Positions 5,487 to 8,541 of a DNA stretch of 8,541 nucleotides are shown here, piece by piece. A program made the translations under genes and the position numbers. Every line of letters starts with the position of its first letter. Within the stretch, counting starts at the first letter, position 1. This stretch comes from Azohydromonas lata NBRC 102462 (GTDB lineage: Bacteria; Pseudomonadota; Gammaproteobacteria; Burkholderiales; Burkholderiaceae_C), in assembly GCA_945878385.1 (NCBI GenBank), contig CAMCTE010000115.1, forward strand, positions 1 through 8,541, in the 5' to 3' direction. A model generated the notes under the pieces. It searched no databases. It worked only from the letters and a program-made list of their open reading frames with translations, and had not been told where the DNA came from.

Positions 5487-5572
5487 CTTAGCATGGCCAG
5501 CCAATTGACGCCCCGGTCGGGTTTGAAAGCCAAGAAGTCCACAACCAGGACTGCCCGGGTAACCTTGCGGCC

Positions 5573-7153
5573 ATGCACTACCGCGATCTGCGCGATTTCA
5601 TCGCTCAACTGGAGACCATGGGCGAACTGCGCCGCATCTCCGCTCCCATTGACCCACACCTGGAAATGACGGCGCTGAGCGACCGCAGCCTGCGCAGCGG
5701 CGGGCCCGCCTTCCTGTTTGAGCGGCCCGAGGGCAGCGGGCGCACCTGGCGCATACCGGCCCTGACCAACCTCTTCGGCACCACGCGGCGCGTGGCCCTG
5801 GGCATGGGGGCCAGCAATTTGGCCGAGTTGCGCGATGTAGGCCGCCTGCTGGCGGCGCTGAAGGAACCCGACCCACCTCGAGCGCTCAAGGATGTCGGCC
5901 GCTTGTTCCAGATGGCCAAGGCCGTGTGGGACATGAAGCCCTCCGTTGTGCGCGACGCACCCTGCCAGGAAACGGTTGTGCGGGGTGACGACATCGATCT
6001 GGGTGAGCTGCCGGTTCAACTGTGTTGGCCGGGCGACGCCGCACCCCTGATCACCTGGGGATTGGTGGTCACCCGCGGCCCGCAGTCCATCGCCACGCCC
6101 CGCTTGCGTCAAAACCTCGGCATCTACCGGCAGCAGGTGATCGGTCGGCGCGAGGTCATCATGCGTTGGCTGGCCCATCGCGGTGGGGCCTTGGATTTCC
6201 GTGATTTCGCCCGCGCGAACCCGGGTCGGGCCTTCCCGATGACGGTGGCCTTGGGGGCCGATCCGGCCACCATCCTGGGCGCAGTCACCCCCGTGCCGGA
6301 CACGCTCAGCGAATACCAGTTCGCGGGCCTGCTGCGGGGCAGTCGCACCGTGCTCACTGAAACCGAAGTGGGCGAGGGCGCGCTGAAGCTGCAGGTGCCT
6401 GCCTCCGCGGAGATCGTGCTCGAGGGTCACATCCCCGCAGCCGAGGCGGGCTACAGCGGCACGAGTGAGCACGGTGTTCCCCTGAAGTCGGTGGGTGGCT
6501 ATCTGCATGCGCTGGAGGGCCCCTATGGTGACCACACCGGCTATTACAACGAGCAGGACTGGTGTCCGGTATTCCGGGTAGACCGCCTGACGCGGCGGCG
6601 CGATGCCATCTACCACTCCACCTACACGGGCAAACCGCCGGATGAACCCGCCGTGCTGGGCGAGGCGCTCAACGAAGTATTCGTGCCCATCCTGCAGCGT
6701 CAGTTTCCCGAGATCGTGGATTTCTACCTGCCGCCCGAGGGCTGCAGCTACCGCCTGGCCGTCATCAGCATCCGCAAGTCCTATCCAGGCCACGCCAAGC
6801 GTTTGATGTTCGGGCTGTGGAGCTTCCTGCGCCAGTTCATGTATACGAAGTTCATCATCGTGGTGGACGACGATGTGAACATCCGCGACTGGAAAGAAGT
6901 GGTGTGGGCCCTGACCACCCGCATGGATCCCGTACGGGACACCACGCTCGTGGAGCACACGCCCATCGACTACCTGGATTTCGCGTCCCCCGTCAGCGGC
7001 CTGGGCGGCAAGATGGGCCTGGACGCCACCAACAAGTGGCCCGGTGAAACCTCTCGCGAGTGGGGCCGCACCATCACCATGAAGCCCGAGGTGACCGCGC
7101 GCATGGATGCGCTGTGGTCGTCCCTGGGGCTGGACAAGGCAGCAGGAACATGA
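5573..7153 (+). CDS. ubiD: 4-hydroxy-3-polyprenylbenzoate decarboxylase UbiD
   Basis: UbiD decarboxylates 3-polyprenyl-4-hydroxybenzoate in ubiquinone synthesis, using the prenylated FMN made by UbiX. The 526-residue product follows the E. coli protein almost throughout: Tyr-Arg-Asp-Leu-Arg-Asp-Phe at the N terminus, Pro-Leu-Ile-Thr-Trp-Gly-Leu (158-164), Asn-Leu-Gly-Ile-Tyr-Arg-Gln-Gln (181-188), Arg-Trp-Leu-Ala-His-Arg-Gly-Gly (198-205), Glu-Gly-Pro-Tyr-Gly-Asp-His-Thr-Gly (315-323) and Asp-Ala-Thr-Asn-Lys-Trp-Pro-Gly near the end. It is about 29 residues longer than E. coli UbiD, mostly through an insertion at about 288-312 just before the Glu-Gly-Pro-Tyr motif. The ATG gives the family N terminus although no Shine-Dalgarno is evident. 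Its last codons overlap msrA in an ATGA junction. No ubiX is present here. Confidence 0.97.
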   Translation: MHYRDLRDFIAQLETMGELRRISAPIDPHLEMTALSDRSLRSGGPAFLFERPEGSGRTWRIPALTNLFGTTRRVALGMGASNLAELRDVGRLLAALKEPDPPRALKDVGRLFQMAKAVWDMKPSVVRDAPCQETVVRGDDIDLGELPVQLCWPGDAAPLITWGLVVTRGPQSIATPRLRQNLGIYRQQVIGRREVIMRWLAHRGGALDFRDFARANPGRAFPMTVALGADPATILGAVTPVPDTLSEYQFAGLLRGSRTVLTETEVGEGALKLQVPASAEIVLEGHIPAAEAGYSGTSEHGVPLKSVGGYLHALEGPYGDHTGYYNEQDWCPVFRVDRLTRRRDAIYHSTYTGKPPDEPAVLGEALNEVFVPILQRQFPEIVDFYLPPEGCSYRLAVISIRKSYPGHAKRLMFGLWSFLRQFMYTKFIIVVDDDVNIRDWKEVVWALTTRMDPVRDTTLVEHTPIDYLDFASPVSGLGGKMGLDATNKWPGETSREWGRTITMKPEVTARMDALWSSLGLDKAAGT

Positions 7154-7680
7154 TTCAAGCGATCACATTGGGCGGCGGCTGCTTCTGGTGCACCGAAGCC
7201 GTCTTCGAGCAGGTGCAGGGCGTGCAGGCGGTGGAGTCGGGCTACTGCAACGGACACTTTCCCGACCCCAGCTACGAACAGGTGTGCACCGGTCAGACCG
7301 GGCATGCCGAGGTCGTGCGCGTGAGCTTTGACGATGCCGAGATCTCCTTGCGCGACATCCTGGCCATCTTCTTTGCCACCCATGACCCTACGACGCTCAA
7401 CCGCCAGGGCCATGACGTGGGCACGCAATACCGCTCGGGCATCTATGTGCAAGATGAGGCCCAGGCCACCGTGGCCCAGGCCGTGCTCGCCGAGGCGCAG
7501 CAGGCGTTTGGTGGCCGCGTGGTCACGGAGGTGGCGCCGTTGCTCGACTACAGCCGGGCCGAGGACTATCACCAGCGCTACTTCGCCCGCCATCCCCACC
7601 AGGGCTACTGCGCGGCGGTCATTGCCCCCAAGGTGGAGAAGTTCCGCAAGGTGTTCGCCGAGCGGCTCAGGCGCGGTTGA
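7150..7680 (+). CDS. msrA: Peptide methionine sulfoxide reductase MsrA
   Basis: MsrA reduces the S-form of methionine sulfoxide in proteins and free methionine, with thioredoxin as the usual electron donor. The 176-residue product has the signature Gly-Gly-Gly-Cys11-Phe-Trp-Cys14-Thr-Glu, where Cys11 is the catalytic Cys. Cys154 in Gln-Gly-Tyr-Cys near the C terminus is the likely resolving Cys, followed by Pro-Lys-Val-Glu-Lys-Phe-Arg. The blocks Gly-His-Ala-Glu-Val-Val (51-56), Asn-Arg-Gln-Gly-His-Asp-Val-Gly-Thr-Gln-Tyr-Arg-Ser (84-96) and Glu-Asp-Tyr-His-Gln (138-142) are family hallmarks. The ATG at 7150 overlaps the ubiD stop (ATGA) and has AGGA close before it. The frame is open further upstream, but that part lies inside ubiD and the family begins here. 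Translation is probably coupled to ubiD. Confidence 0.97.
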   Translation: MIQAITLGGGCFWCTEAVFEQVQGVQAVESGYCNGHFPDPSYEQVCTGQTGHAEVVRVSFDDAEISLRDILAIFFATHDPTTLNRQGHDVGTQYRSGIYVQDEAQATVAQAVLAEAQQAFGGRVVTEVAPLLDYSRAEDYHQRYFARHPHQGYCAAVIAPKVEKFRKVFAERLRRG

Positions 7681-7765
7681 ACAGCCCCCGGGCAAGGTCG
7701 TCAAGCCCTCAGTGCGGCCTTCGATGCGCACGCTTCACAGCGCGCGAAAGCTCCGCGCCCTGCGT
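7681..7765. other. Convergent gap between msrA and pdxH
   Basis: An 85-nt gap between two genes that end towards each other. It contains a possible stem of GCGCG-(C)-GA and TC-CGCGC (7740-7758) with a 4-nt loop and one bulged base. It has no T-tract on either side, so it is at best a weak bidirectional terminator. Nothing else is visible. Confidence 0.35.
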
Positions 7766-8401
7766 TCAAGGGGCCAGGCGCTCCCGAATCCAAGCGCCGT
7801 CATCGACCAGCCGGTACCGCAGTCGGTCGTGCAGTCGGCTTTGGCGGCCCTGCCAGAACTCCCAATGGTCGGGGCTCAGCCGAAAGCCTCCCCAGTGCGG
7901 TGGGCGCGGAGGGTCCAGCAGGAACTGCGCCCCATAGCGTGCCGCATTGGCCACCAGCACGCCGCGCCCGGTGATGACCTGGCTCTGCGGTGAAGCCCAG
8001 GCTCCGATGCGCGAGTCCAGAGGCCGGCTTTTGAAATAGTCGTCTGATTCTTCAGCGCTTACCCTGTCCACGCGCCCCTCGATGCGCACCACGCGCTCCA
8101 GTTCTACCCAATGGAACTGCAGGGCCGCGTAAGGCTGGCTCGACAACTCCGTGCCTTTGCGGCTGTCGTAGTTCGTGTACCAGACGATGCCGCGCGCGTC
8201 ACAGCCTTTGATCAGCACCACACGCGTGGAGGGGCGCCCGTGTGCGCCCACGGTGGCCAATGTCATCGCATTGGGCTCAGGCAGTTCTGCTTGGATGGCC
8301 TCCTGCAGCCAGCGCTCGAATTGAAGCCGTGGGTCGGGGTGGGAGGCCGTCTCATCGAGTTCGGCCTTCTCATAGGATTTGCGCAGGTCAGCCAGGTTCA
8401 T
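7766..8401 (-). CDS. pdxH: Pyridoxamine/pyridoxine 5'-phosphate oxidase
   Basis: PdxH is an FMN-dependent oxidase that makes pyridoxal 5'-phosphate from PNP or PMP, the last step of vitamin B6 synthesis and salvage. The 211-residue protein is full length. FMN- and substrate-binding blocks are all visible: Arg60-Val-Val-Leu-Ile-Lys (60-65), Trp-Tyr-Thr-Asn-Tyr-Asp-Ser-Arg-Lys-Gly (74-83), Arg-Val-Val-Arg-Ile-Glu-Gly (103-109), Tyr-Phe-Lys-Ser-Arg-Pro (122-127), Gly-Ala-Trp-Ala-Ser-Pro-Gln-Ser (133-140) and the C-terminal Trp-Glu-Phe-Trp-Gln-Gly with Arg-Leu-His-Asp-Arg (180-193). The ATG at 8401 is the only one fitting the family start. It has no clear Shine-Dalgarno and lies one base after the stop of an open frame from the right edge. 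PLP from this enzyme serves GlyA. Confidence 0.97.
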   Translation of the reverse strand: MNLADLRKSYEKAELDETASHPDPRLQFERWLQEAIQAELPEPNAMTLATVGAHGRPSTRVVLIKGCDARGIVWYTNYDSRKGTELSSQPYAALQFHWVELERVVRIEGRVDRVSAEESDDYFKSRPLDSRIGAWASPQSQVITGRGVLVANAARYGAQFLLDPPRPPHWGGFRLSPDHWEFWQGRQSRLHDRLRYRLVDDGAWIRERLAP

Positions 8402-8402
8402 G

Positions 8403-8541
8403 TCAAAAGCATAAGCGAAGCGCTTGAGCCTGCGGGTTCGACACTAGGTAGACCTCCCCTTGCCAGTTGCCTTTGCGGCGACCATTCTCAACTCTGGGAA
8501 TGAGCAACCTGCCATCCTCCGCCTTGTCATGAAAGCCCCTT
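8403..8541 (-). CDS. Possible 3' end of an unidentified gene upstream of pdxH
   Basis: A minus-strand frame is open from the right edge for 45 codons and stops one base before the pdxH ATG. The tail is polar and basic, with Gly-Arg-Arg-Lys-Gly-Asn-Trp-Gln-Gly-Glu-Val-Tyr (positions 20-31 of the visible part). I do not recognise a family. Third-position GC is only about 62 percent by my count, lower than expected for the strong genes here, and 45 open codons can occur by chance in GC-rich DNA. The tight junction and the missing Shine-Dalgarno of pdxH are mild support for a real, coupled gene. The alternative is that this stretch is simply the pdxH promoter region. Confidence 0.25.
   Translation of the reverse strand, partial: RGFHDKAEDGRLLIPRVENGRRKGNWQGEVYLVSNPQAQALRLCF

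Larger units (their letters stand above)
5344..5572. other. Divergent intergenic region between the transglycosylase gene and ubiD
   Basis: A 229-nt gap that must hold the 5' regions of both genes. It contains an imperfect stem with one bulged C (5418-5427 with 5448-5456), a local AT-rich patch around 5471-5490 with the inverted repeat ATTAA-CCC-TTAAT (5474-5486), and a lone TTGACG (5505-5510) on the plus strand that resembles a -35 but has no -10 17 nt downstream (AGCCAA). The ubiD start has no clear Shine-Dalgarno; the nearest AGGA is 22 nt away. I cannot place either promoter with confidence. Confidence 0.5.

Noticed and set aside
4937..6958. A 673-codon minus-strand open frame opposite ubiD
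   Set aside because: It runs antisense to ubiD and then out of frame through the transglycosylase gene. Both of those have full family motifs, so this is a compositional shadow.
1..8541. Mobile elements, phage genes, CRISPR arrays, tRNA or rRNA genes, toxin-antitoxin or defence genes
   Set aside because: I looked on both strands for transposase or integrase motifs, terminal repeats, regularly spaced repeats and tRNA-like folds and saw none. Nearly all the sequence is filled by ordinary housekeeping or pilus genes.

Overview
This window looks like an ordinary chromosomal segment of a GC-rich betaproteobacterium, most likely Burkholderiales of the Comamonadaceae type. That placement is an inference from high GC, the close match of UbiD, GlyA, NrdR and PdxH to proteobacterial families, and the glyA-nrdR pair followed by type IV pilus minor-pilin genes. 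I see no phage, insertion sequence, CRISPR array, tRNA or rRNA.

Left part (1-2458, minus strand): five tightly packed genes for type IV pilus minor pilins or pseudopilins. In transcription order they are a FimT/GspH-like pilin (2458-1907), a PilE-like pilin ending in a Cys-Trp motif (1897-1400), a second Cys-rich GspH/FimT-like pilin (1403-798), a short PilW-like pilin with a probable TTG start (801-166), and the beginning of a PilX-like membrane protein that leaves the window (166-1). Junctions of ATGA, TTGA and TGATG type suggest translational coupling. The first pilin carries a C-terminal Gly-Arg-Leu-Arg, matching the GRxR DNA-binding motif described for FimT in natural transformation.

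Middle part (2522-4485, minus strand): glyA (serine hydroxymethyltransferase) and nrdR (ribonucleotide reductase repressor) form a pair with an 18-nt gap. They may read on into the pilin genes, since the 63-nt gap shows no strong terminator or promoter. Upstream of glyA lies a 248-nt non-coding stretch with a possible -10 element and several GC-rich hairpins, a candidate cis-regulatory leader.

Right part: a membrane-anchored lytic transglycosylase (minus, 5343-4483) diverges from ubiD (plus), which overlaps msrA by four bases (ATGA). pdxH (minus) converges on msrA. An open frame at the right edge ends one base before pdxH and may be the tail of another gene.

Functionally the window combines pilus assembly or DNA uptake, one-carbon and vitamin B6 metabolism (GlyA uses the PLP that PdxH makes), dNTP control, ubiquinone synthesis, oxidative-damage repair and cell-wall turnover. 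No clearly new multi-gene system is visible. The strongest leads are the FimT DNA-binding motif and the structured glyA leader.
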